In this document: one piece after another, positions 45,158-53,336 of the stretch
Layout: each line of letters begins with the position of its first letter
Position numbering within the stretch: the stretch's first letter is position 1
Assembly (NCBI RefSeq): GCF_026625565.1
Contig: NZ_CP112998.1
Coordinates: 5,668,001 to 5,732,000 of the forward strand
Length of the DNA stretch: 64,000 nucleotides
Direction of reading: 5' to 3'
Source: Dyadobacter pollutisoli
GTDB taxonomy: Bacteria; Bacteroidota; Bacteroidia; Cytophagales; Spirosomataceae
Notes under the pieces: generated by a model
What the model saw: only the letters and a program-made list of their open reading frames with translations
Told to the model about the DNA's origin: nothing
The model's database searches: none
Position numbers and translations under genes: made by a program

Positions 45158-46522
45158 TTATTGACTGATAAGATTTCTGACTGCGGCCTTGAATTTATCT
45201 CCCCGGTCTTCGTAGTTTTTAAAAAGATCAAAACTGGCGCAAGCCGGAGAAAGCAGGACAATGTCACCCGGAACTCCCCACTCCTGTCCCTTATTGACGG
45301 CATCCTGAACATCCTGCGTAGTATAAATCTGAGGAACCTTTCCGGAGAAATAGTCCTGTAGTTTTTCAAAACTTTTACCTAAAACTATCAAACCCTTCAC
45401 TTTATTACGCACCAGCTCTTCTATCTGGCTGTAATCATTACCCTTATCCACCCCACCGGCAATCAAAATGACCGGTTGATTGAAACTTCCCAATGCGTAA
45501 AAAACCGAATCAACATTGGTGGCTTTGGAGTCATTGACATAAGTTACCCCATTAATTACTTCTACTTCTTCCAGTCGGTGCGGGGCATTGCTGAACGACA
45601 ACAACCCTTCGCTGATTTGGGCTGGATTAACTCCTAATAACTGTGCGACCGAAATGGCCGCCATCGCATTGATCGCATTATGCGGTCCTTTTATAGGTAG
45701 TTTATCGAATTCCTGCTCGAAAGTCCTACCATTGATTTGGGAAAACAGCTGACCATCATTCAAGTACGAACCCGATTCGAGTTTTTCTTCCAATGAAATC
45801 CCCCATTGATGAGGTATAATGTTTCTTTTCGCAAATTCGTCCGTGATCACTTCACTATCTTCAAAATAGATCAAATGGTCACTCACTTTTTGATTACGGA
45901 TCACATTGAATTTTGAATTAACATAGTTCTGAAAACTATACCCGTATCGATCCAGATGGTCCGGTGTAATGTTGAGCAGCACTGAAATATGCGGTCTGAA
46001 ATCAATAATATTATCCAATTGAAAACTGCTGATTTCGAGCACATAATAATCAAACTTCTTCTCGGCTACCTGCCAGGCGAAACTTTCACCAATATTACCC
46101 GCCAACCCTACATTCAAGCCTGCATTTTTCAGAATATGATATGTAAGAAGCGTCGTAGTAGTTTTGCCGTTGCTGCCCGTGATGGCAATAAGCTGTGCAT
46201 CGGTATAACGCGAGGCAAATTCGATTTCGGATATAACCGGAATGCCCTTCTCTCTCAACGCGACGATCAGCGGAACCGTGTCGGGAATACCCGGGCTTTT
46301 AACAACCAGATCACTATCCAGAATTCTCTCTTCCGTATGCTGCCCTTGTTCAAAAGGAATATTTTCAGCGATCAGGATGTCGCTGTATTTTTGATGAAGC
46401 TGGCCTTTATCAGATAAAAAAACATCAAATCCTTTGGATTTGGCTAGGATTGCAGCTCCGGCACCGCTTTCTCCTCCTCCCAAAACAACTACTCTATTTT
46501 GCACAAGACTCCGTTTAAACAT
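45158..46522 (-). CDS. murD: UDP-N-acetylmuramoyl-L-alanine--D-glutamate ligase
   Basis: Adds D-glutamate to the stem peptide; its substrate D-Glu is made by MurI, also in this window. 454 aa. N-terminal RVVVLGGGESGAGAAILAKS, P-loop AITGSNGKTTTTLLTYHIL (about 112-130), and HRLEEVEVINGVTYVNDSKA and LSPACASFDLFKNYEDRGDK at the C terminus. It is the first gene of the cluster here; in most Bacteroidota mraY would come directly before it, but here a terminator and mscL lie upstream. Confidence 0.97.
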   Translation of the reverse strand: MFKRSLVQNRVVVLGGGESGAGAAILAKSKGFDVFLSDKGQLHQKYSDILIAENIPFEQGQHTEERILDSDLVVKSPGIPDTVPLIVALREKGIPVISEIEFASRYTDAQLIAITGSNGKTTTTLLTYHILKNAGLNVGLAGNIGESFAWQVAEKKFDYYVLEISSFQLDNIIDFRPHISVLLNITPDHLDRYGYSFQNYVNSKFNVIRNQKVSDHLIYFEDSEVITDEFAKRNIIPHQWGISLEEKLESGSYLNDGQLFSQINGRTFEQEFDKLPIKGPHNAINAMAAISVAQLLGVNPAQISEGLLSFSNAPHRLEEVEVINGVTYVNDSKATNVDSVFYALGSFNQPVILIAGGVDKGNDYSQIEELVRNKVKGLIVLGKSFEKLQDYFSGKVPQIYTTQDVQDAVNKGQEWGVPGDIVLLSPACASFDLFKNYEDRGDKFKAAVRNLISQ

Positions 46523-46601
46523 TGAACAACCAGCATGGAATACGAAGGTAAATCTTTTGGCGAAAATTTTTTTTACTCTCCGGGCATTAACCTGAATAAA
46601 A

Positions 46602-46628
46602 AGAGAGGCATATCAGATATGCCTCTCT
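46602..46628 (-). terminator. Terminator of mscL
   Basis: A near-perfect 27-base palindrome (13-bp arms AGAGAGGCATATC and complement around one A), followed on the minus strand by TTTTTATT. It lies 26 bases after the mscL stop and about 80 bases before murD. Confidence 0.9.
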
Positions 46629-46654
46629 GTACCAATTTATTCGAATGATTTATC

Positions 46655-46984
46655 CTATTCCTTTTTCGCTGATTCAGAAAGTCTCAACTTGTTAGCAGCC
46701 TTCACAATCATGAAAATAACCCAGGCAATGATCACAAACTGAATGAGTACCTGAATAAAATTTCCGTATTTAACAGCAACTTCCGGCGTTTCGCCAACCG
46801 CTTCTTTCAATACAATTTTCAGCTGGGTAAAGTCCACTCCGCCAATGAGCAATCCGAGGATAGGATTAATGATGTCCTCTACGAGCGAAGTAGTGATTTT
46901 TCCAAAAGCGGCACCAATAACAACACCGACGGCCAGATCCAATACATTTCCCTGGGCAATGAAGGTTTTGAATTCCTTAAGCAT
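46655..46984 (-). CDS. mscL: Large-conductance mechanosensitive channel
   Basis: Pentameric channel that opens under membrane tension to relieve osmotic shock. 109 aa, slightly short but complete. First span with FIAQGNVLDLAVGVVIGAAF, the family hallmark, then NPILGLLIGGVDF and the second span (VLIQFVIIAWVIFMIVKAAN), and a charged C-terminal helix. Located 27 bases after a DUF3078 gene. Confidence 0.96.
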   Translation of the reverse strand: MLKEFKTFIAQGNVLDLAVGVVIGAAFGKITTSLVEDIINPILGLLIGGVDFTQLKIVLKEAVGETPEVAVKYGNFIQVLIQFVIIAWVIFMIVKAANKLRLSESAKKE

Positions 46985-47011
46985 AATAAGTTGAGGTTAG
47001 TTGGATGAAAA

Positions 47012-47944
47012 TTAAAAAGAGTATAAAAAACCTATGCTGAGAGCCTGGGCAAACTGAATTTTGTCGCTCTGATCTTCATCATAAACGACTATCGCGCCCA
47101 GGTTCACATTCACAAATTTGTTCACTTTGGCAGTTAACATCGCATCCAGACGGTTATCGATATTAAGTGGATGCTTGAAACTCGAAAATAACAAATACCT
47201 GAATTTCAGGTTGACGCTTTTAGCTATGTCCTTGTCAAAATTGGCTACCATTTGGATCAGGGCAGCCTCCGTTCGCACTCGCTTGCCGATAGGAACACCA
47301 TAATTTTTCTGATCCGGTGTGTTTACGTAAAGATCTTTGTCGACTACTATAGTTTGCCGCAAAGCACCTGGCGCAAAATCAATGAAAAAATAAGGGACGG
47401 GACGGTATTCGATACCTATTGCTTCGGTCAGGTAGGCAGGTGACAGGATTCCGGATACTTTTTTCTTAACATCCGCAGAGTCAGGATCGGAAGAGTATTC
47501 ATAACCCGAACCGAACTGAGAAAGAAAGTTAATGTTAGCAAAAAGGCTCCATTTCGATGTCAGCTCGCGGTTGTACTTGGTGTCGAAGAAGATCCTGTCC
47601 ACATTCTTGCGACTTTGCTGGCCTTTGTTCCTGACAATACCGTACTGCGACTGAAAGTCATTTCGCCAGGAGTTTTTACCTTTTTTCTTTTCGCTCAAAG
47701 CGTTAAAAAAGAGACCCAATGCGATTGAGTTTACTCCACCACCGGTCCAGTTTGAGCTAAAAGAACCCTGGTTCAGGTTTGCACCAAATTCAATTTTTTT
47801 CCAGGTCGTATCTCCCTGCGTTTTCAATTTGCCGGCATTCAACGAGTTACTGAGATCAACTTTATTCTGGGAAAATACGGGGATGGTTGATGAAAGGAAT
47901 AGTACCAGGGCAATAAAGGTAACGTTTTGGAGTTTTCCGCTCAT
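47012..47944 (-). CDS. DUF3078 outer-membrane-like protein
   Basis: 310 aa from the ATG at 47944. Signal peptide at about 1-27 (FIALVLFLSSTIPVFSQ). Motif WKKIEFGANLNQGSFSSNWT followed by a GGGVNSIALG turn is the mark of DUF3078 proteins of Bacteroidota. Alternating beta strands and a terminal IGFLYSF suggest a small outer-membrane barrel. Function unknown. Upstream of mscL on the same strand. Confidence 0.85.
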   Translation of the reverse strand: MSGKLQNVTFIALVLFLSSTIPVFSQNKVDLSNSLNAGKLKTQGDTTWKKIEFGANLNQGSFSSNWTGGGVNSIALGLFFNALSEKKKGKNSWRNDFQSQYGIVRNKGQQSRKNVDRIFFDTKYNRELTSKWSLFANINFLSQFGSGYEYSSDPDSADVKKKVSGILSPAYLTEAIGIEYRPVPYFFIDFAPGALRQTIVVDKDLYVNTPDQKNYGVPIGKRVRTEAALIQMVANFDKDIAKSVNLKFRYLLFSSFKHPLNIDNRLDAMLTAKVNKFVNVNLGAIVVYDEDQSDKIQFAQALSIGFLYSF

Positions 47945-48051
47945 TTTCAAGATATTTAGTGAATCAATTGATTAAGTTTCCACTTTTGTATTTGAACGAG
48001 TTGAAGAGGGTGCGGATAAAGTAACGCATTTTAAAATTTGATTAAAAGAAA

Positions 48052-48639
48052 TCAGCTAAATAGAATGCAGTCCTGGTATTTCTTTCTGAGCTTCTCACGT
48101 GAGCGCATGAGGCGCATTTTTACAGCACTTTCGGTTAATCTGAAGATATTAGCGATGTCGCGGATGCTACGGTTATCCATATATTTCAGATAAAGCATGG
48201 CCTTTTCTTCAACATTCAATTGTTTCAATGCGGCTCTAAGTTTTCGAGTGTCGACCGCTTCGACCTCAAAAATGTCGTACATATCAAAGTCATCCACGAA
48301 ATCAGCTTTTTCTTCGTGCACCGTCACGATTTGCTTTTTGCCCGACCTCAGCAGGTCCATGCAATGATTGTATGTGATTGAGAAAAGCCACGTTGAGAAC
48401 TTGGCATCTTCCTTAAAAGTGTTCATTTTGAACATCAGTTTAAGGAAAACATCATGGGTGAGATCTTCTGCCTTTGAGGCATCTTTAATTAATGACAAAC
48501 ACTTTTGATAAACCTTGAATGAATATCTTTCATATAGCTTTTCAAAGTAACGGTTGTCTTGGGATTCCAGGAAAAGTTTGACTAGTTCTTCGTCCGTTGA
48601 ATTATGCCGTGCATAATTGTTAACTAATGTTTCAAGCAT
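48052..48639 (-). CDS. ECF-type RNA polymerase sigma factor
   Basis: 195 aa. Region 2: YFEKLYERYSFKVYQKCLSL, with AEDLTHDVFLKLMFKM and the -10-binding FSTWLFSITYNHCMDLLR. Region 4: YLKYMDNRSIRDIANIFRLT, then ESAVKMRLMRSREKLRKKY. An acidic insert (FVDDFDMYDIFEVEAVD) sits between the two. No anti-sigma gene follows (a DUF3078 gene comes next after 107 bases), so its control is unclear. Confidence 0.93.
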   Translation of the reverse strand: MLETLVNNYARHNSTDEELVKLFLESQDNRYFEKLYERYSFKVYQKCLSLIKDASKAEDLTHDVFLKLMFKMNTFKEDAKFSTWLFSITYNHCMDLLRSGKKQIVTVHEEKADFVDDFDMYDIFEVEAVDTRKLRAALKQLNVEEKAMLYLKYMDNRSIRDIANIFRLTESAVKMRLMRSREKLRKKYQDCILFS

Positions 48640-48714
48640 TGGTATTCCAAAATGTCGCCGATAGTGTGTGCAAAAAATTAAACTATATCCTTAATTTTTT
48701 GTAAATATTAAAAA

Positions 48715-48750
48715 ACAACGCCTGGTATACAAATACATACCAGGCGTTGT
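48715..48750 (-). terminator. Terminator of tsf
   Basis: A 14-bp perfect stem (ACAACGCCTGGTAT, 48715-48728, with complement at 48737-48750) and an 8-base loop, followed on the minus strand by TTTTTTAATATT. It starts 27 bases after the tsf stop. Confidence 0.9.
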
Positions 48751-48776
48751 CAATATTATTTTATTACCGAATGTGC

Positions 48777-49613
48777 TTAGCCTCCGATAGCAATACGCTT
48801 AAAAGACTTAACGGTTAATCCTTTCGCAGTTTTCTCAAGCAATTGGCGTATAGTCAAAGAAGAATCTTTTACGAATTCCTGATTCAACAAAGTATTGTCT
48901 TTATAAAACTTCTGAAGTTTTCCCTGCGCGATTTTTTCAAGCATTGCTTCGGGCTTACCTTCTGCACGGGCTTGCTCTTTACCTACTTCGATTTCGCGCT
49001 CAACAGTCGCAGAATCAACTTCGTCTTTATCCAAAGCGATAGGTTTCATCGCAGCGATCTGCATTGCTACGTCTTTACCAAGCTCATTAACATCCGTTCC
49101 GTTTACACCGTTGAATGCGACAAGTACGCCCAATTTACCGTTTGAGTGAATGTAAGGAACAACCTGATCAGCAGTTACATTTTCGTAAGCTGTGATTTCA
49201 AGTTTCTCTCCCAATTTACCAACCAGGTCAACGATGTGCTCGCTTACCGGACGACCATCAGCCAAAGTAGCTGAAAGCAAAGCTTCTTTATCAGAAATGT
49301 TATCTGCTACCGCTTTGTCCAAAATGCTTTGCGCCAGATTTTTGAAATCCTCAACGTTAGAAACCGGTTCAGTTTCGCAAGCAAGGGCAATAAGCTTTCC
49401 GTTTGTGCCGTCAGCACTGATTTGTACTACTACGGTTCCTTCGGAAACTGCATTGTCAGCGCGTTTTGCAGCTACTTTCTGTCCTTGTTTACGAAGAATA
49501 TCAACAGCCTTGTCAAAATCACCATCAGCTTCCTGAAGTGCTTTTTTACAATCCATCATGCCTGCGCCAGTCATTTGGCGGAGTTTGTTTACATCTTGTG
49601 CGGTAATTGCCAT
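48777..49613 (-). CDS. tsf: Elongation factor Ts
   Basis: Nucleotide exchange factor for EF-Tu. 278 aa. The N-terminal UBA-like domain has VNKLRQMTGAGMMDCKKALQ, then the family motif DKAVDILRKQGQKVAAKRAD and the core EGTVVVQISADGTNGKLIAL. The C-terminal helix (NQEFVKDSSLTIRQLLEK) is typical. It follows rpsB after a 186-base gap that contains a terminator. Confidence 0.98.
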   Translation of the reverse strand: MAITAQDVNKLRQMTGAGMMDCKKALQEADGDFDKAVDILRKQGQKVAAKRADNAVSEGTVVVQISADGTNGKLIALACETEPVSNVEDFKNLAQSILDKAVADNISDKEALLSATLADGRPVSEHIVDLVGKLGEKLEITAYENVTADQVVPYIHSNGKLGVLVAFNGVNGTDVNELGKDVAMQIAAMKPIALDKDEVDSATVEREIEVGKEQARAEGKPEAMLEKIAQGKLQKFYKDNTLLNQEFVKDSSLTIRQLLEKTAKGLTVKSFKRIAIGG

Positions 49614-49718
49614 GATTTTATTTAATAAATTTTATTACTGTTTTGAAAGAAACTGACCTGTTATCCTTGAATGATCAAATGGTTAAGAAATCCGTTTCAG
49701 ATTGAATTTAAAAAAACT

Positions 49719-49748
49719 GTAGCCCATAGCAATTAGGCTATGGGCTAC
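49719..49748 (-). terminator. Terminator between rpsB and tsf
   Basis: A 12-bp perfect stem (GTAGCCCATAGC, 49719-49730, with complement at 49737-49748), 6-base loop, then AGTTTTTTT on the minus strand. It may reduce read-through from rpsB to tsf or end the transcript; tsf would then need its own promoter, which I did not see. Confidence 0.85.
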
Positions 49749-49799
49749 TTTATCTGTTCAGACAGGAGACAGGCTTACACCCGATCCATATCGCCCTGA

Positions 49800-50630
49800 T
49801 TACTCTTCATCACTTTCAGCGACAGCTGTTTCTTCGGCTACTTCAGCACGAGGTGCAGCAGCTGCAGCCTCTTCATTGCCTTTGTCAACCTGACGTTTCG
49901 CTTCTTCTTCCTCTACCATGCGCTGATCGTCTTTATCTTGTTTGCGTTCCATCAAACCTTCTTCAATTGCTTTTCCAATTGCCAAAGTGATCAATGAGAT
50001 TGCTTTGTAAGCATCGTCATTACTTGGAATAGGGAAGTCAACCAGTTCAGGGTTTGAGTTGGTATCGCAGATCGCAAAGATGGGTATGTTCAATCTTTTT
50101 GCTTCTGCAACCGCAATGTGCTCGCGTTTTACATCAACGATGAAAAGGGCAGCAGGAAGGCGGGTCAGGTCAGCTACACCACCCAACACTCTTTCCAATT
50201 TATCCTTTTCACGTGTAAGCATCAGGCGTTCTCTTTTCGCAATATTGCTAACCGTGGTTTCGTCTTTTAGCATCTTCTCAAGAGTCTGCATTTTTTTCAA
50301 AGACTTGCGAATAGTACCGAAGTTTGTAAGCATACCACCCAACCAGCGATCAGTTACGTAAGGCATTTTAAGGCGTTTTGCCTCTTCTGTTACGATTTCC
50401 TGAGCTTGTTTTTTAGTAGCAACAAACATGATCTTACGTCCTGAACGAACGATCTGCTTCAAAGCGGCCTCAGCCTGATCGATGCAGCTCAAAGTTTTGT
50501 TCAGGTCAATGATGTGGATCCCGTTCTTCTCCATGAAGATATATGGAGCCATACGTGGATCCCACTTGCGGGTAAGGTGACCAAAGTGGACACCTGCATC
50601 CAATAGTTCTTTATATTCTATTTGTGCCAT
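49800..50630 (-). CDS. rpsB: 30S ribosomal protein S2
   Basis: 276 aa from the ATG at 50630; a TTG two codons upstream is possible. Motifs LLDAGVHFGHLTRKWDPRMA, IMFVATKKQAQEIVTEEAKR and DRWLGGMLTNFGTIRKSLKK are diagnostic, with LPAALFIVDVKREHIAVAEA further on. The C-terminal tail is Glu/Ala-rich and disordered, as in other Bacteroidota. It follows rpsI after a gap that holds the phased GTCA array. Confidence 0.98.
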   Translation of the reverse strand: MAQIEYKELLDAGVHFGHLTRKWDPRMAPYIFMEKNGIHIIDLNKTLSCIDQAEAALKQIVRSGRKIMFVATKKQAQEIVTEEAKRLKMPYVTDRWLGGMLTNFGTIRKSLKKMQTLEKMLKDETTVSNIAKRERLMLTREKDKLERVLGGVADLTRLPAALFIVDVKREHIAVAEAKRLNIPIFAICDTNSNPELVDFPIPSNDDAYKAISLITLAIGKAIEEGLMERKQDKDDQRMVEEEEAKRQVDKGNEEAAAAAPRAEVAEETAVAESDEE

Positions 50631-50711
50631 TGCCAAATTAAATTTAAAATGTTTTTGAAATTACGCAGCACAAAGCATCGGGCACGATAAGCAATGTCTG
50701 GACAATTTTTT

Positions 50712-50813
50712 TGTCATTTATTGTCAGGAGTTGTCATTTGTAGTCAGGTATTGTTTCAAATTAAAAAAGAACAATAAATGACCAGTCATGACTATCAATG
50801 ACCACACATGACA
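50712..50813. repeat. Inverted array of eight GTCA motifs phased at exactly 10 bp
   Basis: Left arm (50712-50755): GTCA begins at 50713, 50723, 50733 and 50743. Right arm (50770-50813): TGAC begins at 50779, 50789, 50799 and 50809. Each arm holds four copies at an exact 10-base period, and the arms are imperfect reverse complements (30 of 44 positions), separated by a 14-base AT-rich centre. The array lies between the rpsI stop and the rpsB start and is non-coding. Which of DNA-level protein binding, RNA structure or a dispersed repeat family it is cannot be told from one copy. Confidence 0.85.
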
Positions 50814-50821
50814 GTGTAATA

Positions 50822-51208
50822 TTAACGTTTCGAGAACTGGAATCTTCTACGGGCCTTAGCACGTCCGTATTTCTTACGTTCAACCATACGAGGGTCACGA
50901 GTAAGAAATCCTTCTTTTTTAAGTGCTCCACGGAATTCTCCGTTATATTCAACCAAAGCGCGTGATACTGCCATACGGATTGCTTCCGCCTGACCTGTGA
51001 TACCACCACCTCTTACATTCACTTTGATATCATATCCATTACCACCGCTGATAGTAGCGAAAGGTTGCTGAAGAACGATCTGGTGAACTTCAAATGGAAA
51101 ATATTCTTTGTAATCGCGACCGTTTACTTTGATATCTCCTTTACCCGGCGTCATATAAATACGAGCCACGGCTGTTTTTCTTCTACCTATTGTGTTGATC
51201 ACTTCCAT
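50822..51208 (-). CDS. rpsI: 30S ribosomal protein S9
   Basis: 128 aa. The N-terminal NTIGRRKTAVARIYMTPGKG and the centre VNVRGGGITGQAEAIRMAVS are the family signatures; the basic tail RKKYGRAKARRRFQFSKR reaches the ribosomal P site. Three bases after rplM, the standard rplM-rpsI pair. Confidence 0.98.
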   Translation of the reverse strand: MEVINTIGRRKTAVARIYMTPGKGDIKVNGRDYKEYFPFEVHQIVLQQPFATISGGNGYDIKVNVRGGGITGQAEAIRMAVSRALVEYNGEFRGALKKEGFLTRDPRMVERKKYGRAKARRRFQFSKR

Positions 51209-51211
51209 GAA

Positions 51212-51655
51212 TTACAACTTGATTTCTTTTGGTTGCTGAGCGCTGTGCGGGTGTTCTGCATCAGCATAAACAAACAGATTTGTGAATAAACGACGTCCCA
51301 AACGATTCTTTGGAAGCATGCCTCTTACGGCTTTCTCGATTACACGACCTGGGTGTTTTTCGAGCAACTCACGGGGAGTTTGAAAACGCTGACCTCCCGG
51401 ATAACCTGTATGGCGAACATAGATTTTGTCCGTCATTTTCTTTCCTGTCAACTTAATTTTATCGGCGTTGATAATGATAACATTATCACCACAGTCCACA
51501 TGAGGAGTGTAACTTGCCTTGTGCTTGCCTCTGATAATTTTCGCAACTTCACTGGCCAAACGACCTAAAATTGCATCCTGAGCATCCACAACAACCCACT
51601 CCTTGTTCACTGTGTTTTTGTTCGCCGAGATGGTTTTGTAGCTTAACGTATCCAC
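51212..51655 (-). CDS. rplM: 50S ribosomal protein L13
   Basis: 147 aa from a GTG start at 51655 (MDTLSYKTISANKNTVNKEW), which fits the normal Bacteroidota N terminus; a TTG three codons upstream is the only longer option and no ATG is present. Motifs: WVVVDAQDAILGRLASEVAK, YVRHTGYPGGQRF and AVRGMLPKNRLGRRLF. First gene of rplM-rpsI-rpsB-tsf, preceded by a consensus promoter; a TCCCAT/ATGGGA hairpin at 51707-51724 lies at the predicted transcript start. Confidence 0.97.
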   Translation of the reverse strand: MDTLSYKTISANKNTVNKEWVVVDAQDAILGRLASEVAKIIRGKHKASYTPHVDCGDNVIIINADKIKLTGKKMTDKIYVRHTGYPGGQRFQTPRELLEKHPGRVIEKAVRGMLPKNRLGRRLFTNLFVYADAEHPHSAQQPKEIKL

Positions 51656-51727
51656 GATTAACAAAAATTTAATTGATTTTCAATAAATTACACTGTAACA
51701 AGACAGTCCCATCGCAAAATGGGAGTG

Positions 51728-51758
51728 CAAATATAGAGTTTAACAAATTGAATTACAA
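51728..51758 (-). promoter_or_regulatory. Promoter of rplM-rpsI-rpsB
   Basis: Minus strand: TTG (51758-51756), 20 bases, then TATATTTG (51735-51728), a good consensus match. Predicted start near 51722, giving a leader of about 67 bases. Confidence 0.6.
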
Positions 51759-51780
51759 GTATGTTTGGGAAATTCCTTCG

Positions 51781-52482
51781 TCAATCGCTGATTGAAAAGG
51801 ACAACGCGGCGTAAGGCAGGCCATAAACCACTGAAACATGGCGCTGTCTGTTGTCCAGGTAAACGTTGAAGTCCTTTGCCTTACGAGTTGTATAAGTCGT
51901 TCTTCCATAGAGATACCCAAGCTTTATTCCCACCTTCGGACTGAACCTGAAACGCACAAAAGCTTCGGATTGTCCGCTGTTTTTATTTAGTACCAGTGGC
52001 AGCGCATTGAATATAGTTGGATGCGTGGGGAGCCATTTGTTATAGTTAGCTTGCCCGCTGCCCGGCACCTGTGCAGTTTTTTCATAAAATGCGTTTCGCT
52101 CCGAACCGAAAGCCAATCCAAGTAAATCAGTGTTCACTCCAAGGTCAATTTTCCAGAATACAATGTTGAGTCCGGTGATTACACTCAGTCCATTCACCGA
52201 AACATCGCGGTATTCTAAAATCTCCGTTGTATTCTTTATTGCCTTAGATTCCAGATTTGTACGTCCGGCATAATATCCCCACGCCCTGAACCCCAGCCCA
52301 ACTCGCAGCCAGGGTAGTCTTTTAGAGCCTAATTCTTCATGATATAAGATGGACGGCGCCCAAGAGATACTGCCTATTCCTGTTCCCACGTCTACACCAG
52401 CACCGATGGGGGAGACATTCTGTGCCCATCCATTCCCGGTTTTCAGTAATAAAACAAGAAACAATACTTTTAATACTTTCAT
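51781..52482 (-). CDS. Predicted outer-membrane protein, function unknown
   Basis: 233 aa from the ATG at 52482, which gives a clean signal peptide (MKVLKVLFLVLLLKTGNGWA); a longer reading would put 28 residues before it. The rest is rich in alternating hydrophobic/polar strands with Gly and aromatic residues (LRVGLGFRAWGYYAG, FSPKVGIKLGYLYGRTTYTT), as in small beta barrels. No family recognised. Divergent from the DUF1080 gene, with 73 bases between the start codons. Confidence 0.7.
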   Translation of the reverse strand: MKVLKVLFLVLLLKTGNGWAQNVSPIGAGVDVGTGIGSISWAPSILYHEELGSKRLPWLRVGLGFRAWGYYAGRTNLESKAIKNTTEILEYRDVSVNGLSVITGLNIVFWKIDLGVNTDLLGLAFGSERNAFYEKTAQVPGSGQANYNKWLPTHPTIFNALPLVLNKNSGQSEAFVRFRFSPKVGIKLGYLYGRTTYTTRKAKDFNVYLDNRQRHVSVVYGLPYAALSFSISD

Positions 52483-52555
52483 GCTAAAATTCAGTTCGAT
52501 GAGAAATGTAAACTCAGACACTTCGGATAACGCTTTGTTAAATATAGCACCCGTT

Positions 52556-53281
52556 ATGCTTAACAAAATATTCCCTTTGCTCCAATCTTTGACAATATGC
52601 TATTTATTATGCATATTTAGTTACCAGGCATTAGCACAGGGTACCGATCATTTATCCTTCGTTCCATTGTTCAACGGTAAGAACCTGGACGGCTGGGTAG
52701 ATGTGAACACGTCGAAGGAAACATGGAAAGTGAAAAACGGCACTCTCATTTGTTCCGGCAAGCCGATCGGTGTCATGCGGTCGGACAGACAATACGAGAA
52801 TTTCATCCTCGAAATTGAATGGAAACATATGGAAGCAGGGGGCAACTCGGGTATTTTCATATGGAGCGAAGGTACCCCTCAGGAAAATGATCCCCTCACC
52901 AAAGCCATCGAAGTACAGATGCTCGAACTGGACTACGCCCGGCAGCACAATGCAACTGAAGACTACGTCCACGGAGAACTCTTCCCGACCATGGGTATGA
53001 CTGCGATTCCTGACAACCCCCGCGGCCCGAGAAGCAAATCGCTTGAAAAAAGGTGTAAAGGCAAAGGAGAATGGAACAAATATGTAGTGGTATGCGTCGA
53101 CGGGACCGTGAAGTTGTCGGTGAATGGCAAGTTTGTTAATGGCCTGCGCAATTCGGAGCGTAAAAAAGGCTATATATGCCTCGAAGCAGAAGGCGCAGAG
53201 ATTCATTTCCGTAATTTCAGGATTCTCGAATTACCCTCAGGAATTACCTCGGCCGCACAAACAGCGCCGGTGGTTAATTGA
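52556..53281 (+). CDS. DUF1080 (3-keto-disaccharide hydrolase-like) secreted protein
   Basis: 241 aa from the ATG at 52556, which begins the signal peptide (MLNKIFPLLQSLTICYLLCI; cleavage after ALA). The concanavalin-like DUF1080 domain begins FVPLFNGKNLDGWVDVN and has GGNSGIFIWSEG and AIEVQMLELDYARQHNATED, where Glu and Asp residues form the usual active-site cleft. Proposed family activity is hydrolysis of 3-keto-glycosides; here the substrate is unknown. Single domain, no sulfatase or dehydrogenase partner nearby. Confidence 0.88.
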   Translation: MLNKIFPLLQSLTICYLLCIFSYQALAQGTDHLSFVPLFNGKNLDGWVDVNTSKETWKVKNGTLICSGKPIGVMRSDRQYENFILEIEWKHMEAGGNSGIFIWSEGTPQENDPLTKAIEVQMLELDYARQHNATEDYVHGELFPTMGMTAIPDNPRGPRSKSLEKRCKGKGEWNKYVVVCVDGTVKLSVNGKFVNGLRNSERKKGYICLEAEGAEIHFRNFRILELPSGITSAAQTAPVVN

Positions 53282-53336
53282 TTGGTGAAATAAACTTTCT
53301 GCTATAACTTAGGGACAGATATTAATTCTACTCCGC

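Noticed and set aside
50641..50821. A CRISPR-like array between rpsI and rpsB
   Set aside because: The repeats are four bases at a 10-base period with no spacers of CRISPR length and no cas genes; recorded instead as a phased repeat.
52499..52555. A longer N terminus for the DUF1080 protein
   Set aside because: Earlier in-frame ATGs would put up to 69 residues before a clear signal peptide and overlap the divergent gene.
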